Assembly: GCA_900318535.1 (NCBI GenBank)
Contig: ONKU01000015.1
Location: forward strand, 1-64,000
DNA from: an uncultured Prevotellaceae bacterium
Lineage (GTDB): Bacteria > Bacteroidota > Bacteroidia > Bacteroidales > Muribaculaceae
Direction of reading: 5' to 3'
Length of the DNA stretch: 64,000 nt
Shown: positions 1 to 7,429 of the stretch, one piece after another
How the letters are laid out: every line of letters begins with the position of its first letter
Position numbering within the stretch: the first letter of the stretch is position 1
Notes under the pieces: model-generated
What the model saw: the letters and a program-made list of their open reading frames with translations, nothing else
Told to the model about the DNA's origin: nothing
Database searches by the model: none
Translations under genes and position numbers: made by a program

Positions 1-573
1 CAAGTCGCTGATGTTGCCGCCGAAGGGTACACCGTCGATGACATACAAGGGCTCGTTGCTACCGTTAATCGAAGCGAAACCGCGGATGCGGATCGAGGCG
101 TCGCTACCAGGCTGGCCATAGGTGGAGTTGACCACCAGACCGGTCGTGGTACCTTCCAGTGCCGAGGTGACACTGGTCACGGGACGGGCCTCAATCTGCT
201 GGGAAGTCACCTGTGACACGGCACCGGTAAGCTCGCTCTTCTTGGCAGTACCATAAGCAACTACCACTACCTCGTCAAGGTCCTGGGTGTTGCTGTAGAG
301 CTCAACAATCATACCATTCTTGGCCTGGACGGTTGTGGGCGCCATGCCGATGTAGGTAATGTGCAGTTGACTGTTGGCATTGGGCACATTCACGGTAAAG
401 TGACCATCGAAGTCGGTGGCGGTAACCGTCTTTGTGCCAACAACGGTGACTGTCGCACCGATGACAGGTTCATTGTCACTGGCCTGCACAACAGTGCCCG
501 AGACCGTGACCTGCGCAAGTGCTGCTGAACATGTCAACAGCAAACTTACTAGCAGTAATGAGAATCTTTTCAT
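1..573 (-). CDS. SusC/RagA-type TonB-dependent receptor, N-terminal part (runs off left edge)
   Basis: Only the first 191 codons lie in the window; the gene continues beyond base 1. The start is the ATG at 573. A signal peptide of about 21 residues (MKRFSLLLVSLLLTCSAALA) is followed by QVTVSGTVVQ, the opening of a carboxypeptidase-regulatory-like domain with EPVIGATVTV and DFDGHFTV. A TonB-box-like LDEVVVVAYG segment and the start of the plug domain (SIRIRGFASINGSNEPLYVIDGV) come next. This order is the signature of SusC outer-membrane receptors, which import oligosaccharides together with a SusD lipoprotein. The partner lies outside the window, so the substrate cannot be named. Unlike the susC at 4.3 kb, the N-terminus here is intact and gives a useful comparison. 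Family call is firm; specificity unknown. Confidence 0.93.
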   Translation of the reverse strand, partial: MKRFSLLLVSLLLTCSAALAQVTVSGTVVQASDNEPVIGATVTVVGTKTVTATDFDGHFTVNVPNANSQLHITYIGMAPTTVQAKNGMIVELYSNTQDLDEVVVVAYGTAKKSELTGAVSQVTSQQIEARPVTSVTSALEGTTTGLVVNSTYGQPGSDASIRIRGFASINGSNEPLYVIDGVPFGGNISDL

Positions 574-688
574 ACGCTTTTTAATTTATTGTTAATATCT
601 AAAAAGTAATTAGTTACGTTGTTTTTCTATCAAGAGCATTAGCTTCTTTAATAAGGCCAAAAAGTGTGTACTCTTTAAATAATGACTA

Positions 689-696
689 CAAAAGTA
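689..696 (-). promoter_or_regulatory. -7 promoter box for the SusC-type gene at the left edge
   Basis: Read on the minus strand this is TACTTTTG, a match to the Bacteroidota -7 consensus TAnnTTTG. It lies about 115 bases upstream of the ATG at 573, which would give a 5' leader of about 105 nt. No convincing -33 TTTG element is visible at the usual distance. Confidence 0.45.
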
Positions 697-762
697 CAAC
701 AAATATTTTAAATATTATTAAAGAATGCCTAAAAAATGTAATTTATTTCAAAATTGTGGAAT

Positions 763-2226
763 TTATTCAAATACCGGTGTGCCGATGCAGCCGTTGGGCG
801 ACTGGATGTGCAGCATGGCGCACACTGTGGCTGCGATGTCGGTCATGTGGGTCAGGCGTGAGGTCTCACCAGGGTTGACGTGCCACCCCATGAAAATCAA
901 GGGGATATGAGAATCGCTCTGGCTCCATGTGCCGTGGTTTGAGCCGCTTTCCTCCTTTTTGCCTGCATATACACCAGTGCGGGGCACGATGTAGATTTCG
1001 CCGCTGCGACCGGGGAAGTAGCCCAGCTTGATGCGTTCCTTGAGGATGGTGGGGATGGGGTAGGAGTCGATATTGGCGACATCGACGGCCCACTGGATCT
1101 CCTCGGGTAGCTCGAGTGCCTGGCAGGCGGCGCGCATCACCACGTCATAGTCCAGGCGGTTGCTTGCGATGGCCTCGTGGTTGAGGTAGAAGGTGTATTC
1201 CATCTGCTCCTTGAGCAGCCCTTTCACGCCGAACTGTTTCTCCAGCACCTCGTTGGCGGCGATTATGGCATCAGGATGGTACCACGTGGCGCTGGGCAGG
1301 CCATGTTCCGTCATGCGCGGATAGCTGTGTGTGCCGCCGTGGTCGGCCGAGAGGAACAGCAGGTAGTTGTCGCGGCCGATGCGCTGGTCCAAAACCTCGA
1401 TGAAATGGGCGATTTCCTTGTCCAGCTGCATGTAGATGGAATCGACTTTGGGAGAATGCGTGCCGTAGTAGTGGGAGCACATATCGGTGTTGGAAACGCT
1501 GATGGCCAGCAGGTCGGTGGCCTCGCCTTGACCCAGTTTCTCGTTGATGAGGGCCTGCTCGGCAAGGGCAAACGTCAACGTCGTGCCCACGGGCAGGTTA
1601 TAGACATCGCTGGCGATTTCGTCGTGGTGTTTCTTGTTGAAGTCGGCAACCCAACGGGGCAATTTGTTCATGTAATAGGTGCTGGTGACGAACGATGCGC
1701 TGCCCTTGTCATACCAGTAGGCGCCCACGGGGTGATGGCCTGCCGGCAGGATGGCGGCGCGGTCCTTGAGGGCGATGCCCACGGCGCGGCTCTTGAAATT
1801 GGTGGCCAGCTGCAGCTGGTCGGCAATGGTGGTGGTGATGAGGTTGCGGGGCGACTTGCCGCGGGTCTTGTCGTTGCCGCCCACGCCGCGCTCGCTGTCG
1901 TCCTGCACGCTCGTCACGTTCCTGCCGTTAAGCATGAAGTTGTTGCCCGCTATGCCGTGGAAGGCAGGCGTCGTGCCCGTGTAGATGCTCGCGTGTCCTG
2001 CAGCCGTCACCGTCGGCACATAGTCGATGATGGTGTTATTGCACAGGTAACCGTCCTGGAGCAGGGTCTTGAAGCCACCCTCGCCCCACTGGTAATTATA
2101 GAGGTAGTCCCACCTCATCTGGTCCACAACAAGGCCCACAACCAACTTAGGCCTACTAGGCTGCGCACTGGCACAAAACGCCACCACAGCCATCACAACA
2201 ACAAATAGTTTCTTCATTCTCATCAT
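763..2226 (-). CDS. PafA-like alkaline phosphatase family protein (secreted phosphomonoesterase)
   Basis: The 487-residue protein has a signal peptide (about residues 1-21) and belongs to the alkaline phosphatase/nucleotide pyrophosphatase superfamily. Visible metal and catalytic residues are D35 in VGLVVDQMRWD, the probable threonine nucleophile T74 in PTVTAAGHAS, an asparagine of GNNF near residue 95, the D-x3-H pair in NTDMCSHYYG, the DH pair in SADHGG, and a late histidine in GSNHGTW. The KDR motif at about 154-156 matches the K-x-R pair that marks phosphate-monoesterase members such as Elizabethkingia PafA, rather than diesterases. It probably acts in the periplasm or outside the cell to release phosphate from organic phosphates. 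The gene is monocistronic in appearance. A second start three codons downstream is possible. Somewhat shorter than PafA (546 residues). Confidence 0.85.
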   Translation of the reverse strand: MMRMKKLFVVVMAVVAFCASAQPSRPKLVVGLVVDQMRWDYLYNYQWGEGGFKTLLQDGYLCNNTIIDYVPTVTAAGHASIYTGTTPAFHGIAGNNFMLNGRNVTSVQDDSERGVGGNDKTRGKSPRNLITTTIADQLQLATNFKSRAVGIALKDRAAILPAGHHPVGAYWYDKGSASFVTSTYYMNKLPRWVADFNKKHHDEIASDVYNLPVGTTLTFALAEQALINEKLGQGEATDLLAISVSNTDMCSHYYGTHSPKVDSIYMQLDKEIAHFIEVLDQRIGRDNYLLFLSADHGGTHSYPRMTEHGLPSATWYHPDAIIAANEVLEKQFGVKGLLKEQMEYTFYLNHEAIASNRLDYDVVMRAACQALELPEEIQWAVDVANIDSYPIPTILKERIKLGYFPGRSGEIYIVPRTGVYAGKKEESGSNHGTWSQSDSHIPLIFMGWHVNPGETSRLTHMTDIAATVCAMLHIQSPNGCIGTPVFE

Positions 2227-2263
2227 ATCTTAAAAACAATATTATTTGGTCACGTAAAGAAAA

Positions 2264-2288
2264 AAACAAGAAATACAAGATATACAAT
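2264..2288 (+). repeat. Left inverted repeat bracketing the GxxExxY gene
   Basis: This 25-bp segment is the inverted match (23 of 25 positions) of 2734-2758 on the other side of the small gene. It consists of short ACAAGAAAT-like units and ends 7 bases before the stop codon of that gene. Confidence 0.75.
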
Positions 2289-2295
2289 CAATTAT

Positions 2296-2730
2296 CTATC
2301 TGTAACGATGAATACGACGACCATAGACGTCAAGGATATCCCGACTCTGAGAGTCATAGAAATATCTTTCAATAACCGCGTTTTTGGGCGCAAAATTCAC
2401 TAATATGCCACAAGGCAGTTTTAGTAGCCTCATGTAGTTATACAATTGAGCACGATGATTGTTATTTAATTCCTCAACAGATTTGCATTCGAGAATAATG
2501 TCACCTTTGCACAAAAAGTCTACGCGGTAACTTGTTTTCATCAATTTGTCATGATATTTTGGATGAAAGGTCAGTTCCTTCTCAAATTGTATATTAGACT
2601 CTTCTAGTTGAAGCTGCAATCCCTCTTGATAGCATAATTCATTGAGACCAGCACCCAATTCTTTGTGAACTTCATAGAGCGCACCCACTACATCATAGAC
2701 ATGGTTTTTAAGTCCCTTAATATCAATCAT
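2296..2730 (-). CDS. GxxExxY family protein (PD-(D/E)XK nuclease-like fold)
   Basis: A 144-residue protein with the family signature GLNELCY (G-x-x-E-x-x-Y) near residue 30, a conserved VDFLCKGDIILECKSVEEL stretch that resembles a PD-(D/E)-x-K nuclease core, and a C-terminal LVNFAPKNAVIERY segment. Members of this family are widespread in Bacteroidota, often as isolated small genes; no biochemical role is established. There is no signal peptide, so it is probably cytoplasmic. The gene is tightly enclosed by 25-bp inverted repeats at 2264-2288 and 2734-2758, which suggests that it moved as a small cassette. Neighbouring genes give no functional clue. Family call is confident; function unknown. 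Confidence 0.85.
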   Translation of the reverse strand: MIDIKGLKNHVYDVVGALYEVHKELGAGLNELCYQEGLQLQLEESNIQFEKELTFHPKYHDKLMKTSYRVDFLCKGDIILECKSVEELNNNHRAQLYNYMRLLKLPCGILVNFAPKNAVIERYFYDSQSRDILDVYGRRIHRYR

Positions 2731-2733
2731 ATA

Positions 2734-2758
2734 ATTGTATTTCTTGTGTTTCTTGTTT
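2734..2758 (-). repeat. Right inverted repeat bracketing the GxxExxY gene
   Basis: Reverse complement of this 25-bp segment matches 2264-2288 at 23 of 25 positions, differing only at positions 11 and 18. It starts 3 bases upstream of the ATG of the enclosed gene. With its partner it defines a compact element of about 495 bp. Confidence 0.75.
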
Positions 2759-2800
2759 TAAAAATTAAAGGTTGTTTTATCACCTGGTATGAGGTTGTTT

Positions 2801-3832
2801 TTAGGGGTGGCGGGTGGTGCCGCGGACGACGAGGCGGGTCTTGACGATGCGTTTCTCGGCGTGGTCGTGGGGCAGCGTGCCCTCGACCAAGCCGATGAGG
2901 ATGTCGGCGGCTTCCTTGCCTACCTGGCTACCGCGTTGCTCCACGGTCGTGAGCATCGGGTCACACACTGTGGCGCGGAAACCGTTGGTGAATCCGCAGA
3001 TGCTTACCTCGTCGGGGACAGAGAACCCCATGCGCTTGACCACCGACAGGATGCCTATGGCGGTCTCGTCGTTGACGGCGAAGAAGGCGTCGGGGCGGTC
3101 CTCCATGTGCATCATTGCAGGTGTAATGCGCTCGGCATCAGCGCGGTTGTCGCATATACGCACCAGCGACTTATCCACCTCCAGGCCATGCTTGTACAGG
3201 GCATCGCGGTAGCCGTTAAAGCGGTTTTTGGCAATCATCATGCTCATGGGTGCGCCGTAGAAGGCGACTCGCCTGCAACCGGTCTCGATGAGGTGCGAAA
3301 CGGCATTCATGGTGCCCATGTAGTCATCGACGACCACGCGGCTGGCGTTGAGTGCGGGACAGATGCGGTCATAGAACACCAGGGGCACTCCTGCGGCTTC
3401 CAGGTGCTCGAAATGGTCGTAGCGCTCGGTATCTTTGGCTTGGGAGACGATGATGCCGCACACCTTGTTGCGGAGCATTGATTCGCAGATTTCCACCTCA
3501 CGCTCATAGCTCTCGTTGCTCTTGGCCACGATGATCTGGTAGCCGCGTGACGAGGCCTCGCTCTCGATGCCGTCGAGAATCGATGAGAAATAGTAGTGCA
3601 CCAGCTCAGGGACAATCACGCCGATGGCGCGAGACGGGTTGCGGCGGCTGTGGCGCAGCTGCTCGGCAATGACATTGGGAAAATAGTTGTGCTCGCGGGC
3701 AAACTGCTGGATTTCCTGTCGCCGCTGGCGCGATATGCTGGGACTGTCGCTCAGTGCGCGCGACACAGTGGCTACCGACACGCCCAGCTCGCGGGCGATG
3801 TCCTTCATTGTCAGTTGTCGTTTATCATCCAT
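2801..3832 (-). CDS. LacI/GalR-family transcriptional regulator, probable starch/maltose regulator
   Basis: A 343-residue LacI-type repressor/activator. Residues about 6-30 form the N-terminal helix-turn-helix (LTMKDIARELGVSVATVSRAL) with the SVATVSRAL recognition helix typical of the family, followed by the hinge and a periplasmic-binding-protein-like sensor domain starting at AIGVIVPEL. The C-terminal part has FAVNDETAIGIL and LTTVEQRG, both typical. It is transcribed divergently from the susCDEF operon across a 292-bp gap that holds a LacI-type operator at 3921-3932. A second operator precedes the MFS-GH77-pullulanase operon, so this protein probably controls both. Bacteroides thetaiotaomicron uses the membrane regulator SusR instead; none is seen here. 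The effector is inferred to be maltose or a related sugar, not shown. Confidence 0.9.
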   Translation of the reverse strand: MDDKRQLTMKDIARELGVSVATVSRALSDSPSISRQRRQEIQQFAREHNYFPNVIAEQLRHSRRNPSRAIGVIVPELVHYYFSSILDGIESEASSRGYQIIVAKSNESYEREVEICESMLRNKVCGIIVSQAKDTERYDHFEHLEAAGVPLVFYDRICPALNASRVVVDDYMGTMNAVSHLIETGCRRVAFYGAPMSMMIAKNRFNGYRDALYKHGLEVDKSLVRICDNRADAERITPAMMHMEDRPDAFFAVNDETAIGILSVVKRMGFSVPDEVSICGFTNGFRATVCDPMLTTVEQRGSQVGKEAADILIGLVEGTLPHDHAEKRIVKTRLVVRGTTRHP

Positions 3833-3920
3833 GATGGTATGATTTTTAAGAGTTACTTGAGGCGGTAATAGCTGTTCTCGTCAATGAATAGTGCGAAATT
3901 ACACCAAAGTATTGAATTAC

Positions 3921-3932
3921 GCAAACGATTGC
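3921..3932. promoter_or_regulatory. LacI-type operator upstream of susC
   Basis: GCAAACGATTGC is an imperfect palindrome with the central CG typical of LacI/GalR operators. It lies between the divergent lacI-type gene and susC. A matching site, GCAACCGATTGC, is at 26206-26217 before the transporter operon. From the edge of this site to the susC -7 box at 3989 there are 56 bp, the same spacing as at the other operon. It also lies just upstream of the regulator gene itself, so autoregulation is possible. Confidence 0.7.
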
Positions 3933-3988
3933 ACGTATTTAATCGATAATTTAACATTATAATAAAAGAAGAGTATAGCAAAAATCTA

Positions 3989-3996
3989 TATTTTTG
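3989..3996 (+). promoter_or_regulatory. -7 promoter box for the susCDEF operon
   Basis: TATTTTTG fits the Bacteroidota TAnnTTTG consensus and is identical to the -7 box of the MFS-GH77-pullulanase operon. No TTTG is visible at the -33 position, which would suit a promoter that needs an activator bound upstream. The leader to the ATG at 4125 would be about 120 nt. Confidence 0.5.
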
Positions 3997-4124
3997 CCTT
4001 GTTTTAATTGCCTTAAAAACGGCCATATTAGACCAACCGACACCTGGCAATAAACCTGAATTTGTCATTTGTTGAAATATAAATATTTGATTATCAATAT
4101 AATATTAACTTTAAAAATTTTAAA

Positions 4125-4194
4125 ATGAAGCAGGTAAACATCAGAATTCCGTTTAGGATTCTTACCCTCGTGATGGGACTGTTCCTGTCACTGT
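4125..4194 (+). pseudogene. Detached signal-peptide segment of susC (frame disrupted)
   Basis: The ATG at 4125 opens a signal peptide, MKQVNIRIPFRILTLVMG followed by LFLSLC, where a SusC signal peptide should be. The frame then runs into CYRRACHRRE and stops at about 4266, while the continuing SusC frame (ATGEPVIGASVRVVG) begins at about 4195 one frame away. The signal-peptidase site and the opening of the regulatory-like domain, about 15 residues in related proteins, are missing. A deletion between short GCTA-type repeats would explain this. The length lost must leave a remainder of 2 when divided by 3. This is either a true lesion or a sequence/assembly error. Confidence 0.7.
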
Positions 4195-4254
4195 GCTACC
4201 GGCGAGCCTGTCATCGGCGCGAGTGTTCGTGTCGTTGGCACCCAGCAGGGTACT

Positions 4255-7200
4255 GTGACCGACTTTGACGGTCTCTTTACTCTTGACGGTGTGCCCCAGG
4301 GCGCCAAGCTCCTGATCACGTCTATCGGCTACGAGGACCATGAGGTCACCGCAGCCAGTGACATGGTTGTAACCCTTGCCGAGAGCACTCAGATGCTTGA
4401 AAATCTGGTGGTCATCGGTTACGGTGTTGTAAAGAAAAACGACTTGACCGGTTCGGTTGCGGCTCTGAAGCCCGACTCCAAGAACAAAGGTGTCGTTGTC
4501 AGCGCTCAGGACATGCTCGGCGGTAAGATCGCCGGTGTGAGCGTGACCAGCAATGGTGGTGAGCCCGGTGGCGGTGCAAACATCCGCATCCGTGGTGGTT
4601 CGTCACTGAACGCCAGCAACAACCCCCTTATCGTTATCGATGGTATCGCCATGGATAACAACGGCGTGAGCGGTCTGTCCAACCCCCTGTCACTGGTGAA
4701 CCCCCAGGACATCGAGAGCTTCAACGTCTTGAAGGACGCTTCGGCAACCGCTATCTACGGTAGCCGTGGTTCTAACGGTGTCATCATCATCACCACCAAG
4801 AAGGGCCGCCGCGGCCAGAGCCCCAGCGTTTCCTACAACGGTAGCGTGACCTGGAGTATGAAGAAAAAGACCATCGACGTGATGAACGGCGATGAGTATC
4901 GTGAGTTCGTAGCCAAGATTTTTGAGGGCAATACTCGTGCAGGCAATGTCATGGGATATGCATGGCGCAACGCTACTGATGCAGATGGTAACGCTCAGCG
5001 TGTCGATATGATCAATACCGTGAACAACGGCAAGTTGACTCGCTACGGTGTAGGTGATATCGCACTGCCCGCTGGCTGGTCTTGGGTAGAGGGTGAAGGC
5101 AACTCAGGCGTTGTTAATCCTCTGCTGGGTGACGCTAACACCGACTGGCAGAACGAGATCTACCGCACGGCCTTCAGCCACGACCACAACCTGACCATTT
5201 CTGGTTCGCTGGGTCAATTCTTGCCTTATCGCGTTTCGGCCGGTTACACCGACCAGGAAGGTATCCTCAAGACCTCGGACTTCAAGCGCTACACCGTAGC
5301 CTTGAACCTGAACCCCTCGTTCTTTGAGGATCATCTGACCTTGAACCTGAGCGGTAAGATGGCTTGGACCAAGTCGCGTTGGGCCGACACCGGTGCTGTG
5401 GGTAACGCCGTCCGCATGGACCCGACCCAGCCCATTCGCAGCAATGACCCGATGTATGCTGGCGTGGGTGGCTACTTTGAGTGGCTCCAGGTGAATGGTT
5501 CGGATGAGGCATGGCCCTACACCAAGAACACCAATGCTCCTTACAACCCCGTGGCTATGCTCGACAACCATGACAACAGTGGTAAAGCCCACACCTTCAT
5601 CGGTACTGCCGAGATCGACTATAAGATCCACGGTTTTGAGGACTTGAGACTGCACCTGACCATGGGTGGTGACTTCACCGGCGGTCATGGCCACAACATC
5701 AGTGCCAATATCTCCAACACCTCCAACTACTGGGGCAATACCAGCTATTACACCCAGAGCAAGGAGAACTTGCAGTTGAGTACCTATGCTCAGTACTACA
5801 AGGACTTCAACGACATGCACCACTTCGACATCATGGCCGGTTACGAGTGGCAGCACAACTGGCGCAAGGAGTACAACGAGTCATGGGGTACCTATCCCAG
5901 CAACTCGGGTCTCTTCTTCACCCCTGCCGATGCCGAGAACGGCGCTCTCAAGGTCGTTCCTGGTATATGGATTCCCGCTGCTACCTACAACGTGGGCGAC
6001 AGCAAGGCCGGCGCTATCCGTGCCGAGGGCGTTTATCGCCAGAACAACGGTCTGGGTTACCGCACCGAGAACTATCTGGTATCGTTCTTTGGCCGTATGA
6101 ACTACAGCTATGCGAACCGCTATCTGTTGACCTTCACCATGCGTTATGACGGTTCGTCGCGCTTCAAGAAGCACTGGGCGCTGTTCCCCTCGGCAGCCTT
6201 TGCATGGAAGATCAACGAGGAAGACTTCATGAAAGATGGTCCCTTCAGCGACTTGAAGCTGCGTCTCGGTTGGGGTAAGACCGGTCAGCAGGAAGGCATC
6301 GGCGACTACAACTACTTTGCTACCTACGTGATGAGCAACGGCAGCATGGGTTCGTTCTATGATATCAGCGGCGACGGCTCCAAGGCTAGGCCCAACGTTT
6401 ACAATCCCGAGTTGACTTGGGAGACCACCACGACGACCAACATCGGTCTCGACTGGGGTGTTATGAATCAGCGCCTGAGTGGTAGCATCGACTGGTACTA
6501 TCGCAAGACTACCGACCTGTTGAACTGGGCTACCTTCTCGGCAATGACCAACTTCCGCAACGCATTCTACAAGAACATCGGTTCGCTGCGCAACACCGGT
6601 ATCGAGATGTCCTTGAACTGGAAGGCCATCAGCACAACCGACCTGTTGTGGACCATCGACTACAACTTGACCTACAACAGCAACAAGGTTCTTGAACTCA
6701 TCAGCGACGATCCTGACTACTTCGTGACCACTGGCGGTATCGGTATCAACGGTTCGGCCCAGGCTCACGTGGCAGGTTATCCCTCCAACAGCTTCTACGT
6801 TTATCAGCAGGTTTACGACCAGGCTGGCAAGCCCATCGAGGGCCAGGTGGTTGACCGCAATGGTGATGGCGTGATCAGTGACGCCGACAAGTATCTGTAC
6901 AAGTCACCGTGGGCTCCCGTGACCATGGGTCTGGGCTCACGTCTGGATTGGAAGAACTGGGACTTCGGTTTCAACCTGCGTGCCAGCATCGGCAACTATC
7001 TGTTCAACAATGTGATGCAGGGTTATCACAACGTGAGCCCCGCTGCAGTATTCGAGGAGGTCAGCGGCTTCTATCTGAACAACCGTCCCAAGGCTTCGGT
7101 TGAGATGGGCTGGCAGACTTATAACAACCACGCTATCTTCAGCGACTACTGGGTACAGAATGCTTCGTTCCTCAAGTGTGACAACATCACCCTGGGTTAC

Positions 7201-7386
7201 AGCTTCAACAACCTGCTCAAGCATGGCAGCTACCACGGTGTGGGCGGCCGTATCTACGGTACCGTGAGCAACGTGTTCTGCATCACCAAGTATGATGGCA
7301 TCGATCCCGAGGTCTTCGGTGGTATTGGCGGCGACATCTTCCCGCGTCCCATCTCGTTCATCGTTGGTTTGAGCCTGAACTTCTAA
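4255..7386 (+). CDS. susC: SusC-like TonB-dependent outer-membrane receptor for malto-oligosaccharides
   Basis: The body of the receptor is one open frame of 1,043 codons from a GTG at 4255; the same frame is open back to 4174, but no ATG or signal peptide lies in it. Visible parts: the end of the carboxypeptidase-regulatory-like domain (EPVIGASVRV, DFDGLFTLDG), a TonB-box-like segment (LENLVVIGYG), the plug domain (GSSLNASNNPLIVIDG; DASATAIYGSRGSNGVI), and a long beta-barrel ending in VGLSLNF with the terminal phenylalanine expected of outer-membrane proteins. It should import starch oligosaccharides with the SusD homologue 43 bp downstream. Without its signal peptide (see 4125-4194) the protein as encoded could not reach the outer membrane. 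The rest of the gene shows no decay, which favours a recent lesion or an artefact. Confidence 0.9.
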   Translation: MTDFDGLFTLDGVPQGAKLLITSIGYEDHEVTAASDMVVTLAESTQMLENLVVIGYGVVKKNDLTGSVAALKPDSKNKGVVVSAQDMLGGKIAGVSVTSNGGEPGGGANIRIRGGSSLNASNNPLIVIDGIAMDNNGVSGLSNPLSLVNPQDIESFNVLKDASATAIYGSRGSNGVIIITTKKGRRGQSPSVSYNGSVTWSMKKKTIDVMNGDEYREFVAKIFEGNTRAGNVMGYAWRNATDADGNAQRVDMINTVNNGKLTRYGVGDIALPAGWSWVEGEGNSGVVNPLLGDANTDWQNEIYRTAFSHDHNLTISGSLGQFLPYRVSAGYTDQEGILKTSDFKRYTVALNLNPSFFEDHLTLNLSGKMAWTKSRWADTGAVGNAVRMDPTQPIRSNDPMYAGVGGYFEWLQVNGSDEAWPYTKNTNAPYNPVAMLDNHDNSGKAHTFIGTAEIDYKIHGFEDLRLHLTMGGDFTGGHGHNISANISNTSNYWGNTSYYTQSKENLQLSTYAQYYKDFNDMHHFDIMAGYEWQHNWRKEYNESWGTYPSNSGLFFTPADAENGALKVVPGIWIPAATYNVGDSKAGAIRAEGVYRQNNGLGYRTENYLVSFFGRMNYSYANRYLLTFTMRYDGSSRFKKHWALFPSAAFAWKINEEDFMKDGPFSDLKLRLGWGKTGQQEGIGDYNYFATYVMSNGSMGSFYDISGDGSKARPNVYNPELTWETTTTTNIGLDWGVMNQRLSGSIDWYYRKTTDLLNWATFSAMTNFRNAFYKNIGSLRNTGIEMSLNWKAISTTDLLWTIDYNLTYNSNKVLELISDDPDYFVTTGGIGINGSAQAHVAGYPSNSFYVYQQVYDQAGKPIEGQVVDRNGDGVISDADKYLYKSPWAPVTMGLGSRLDWKNWDFGFNLRASIGNYLFNNVMQGYHNVSPAAVFEEVSGFYLNNRPKASVEMGWQTYNNHAIFSDYWVQNASFLKCDNITLGYSFNNLLKHGSYHGVGGRIYGTVSNVFCITKYDGIDPEVFGGIGGDIFPRPISFIVGLSLNF

Positions 7387-7429
7387 TTTGGTTGACACAT
7401 TATACTAATTTATAATTAGATAGATCACA

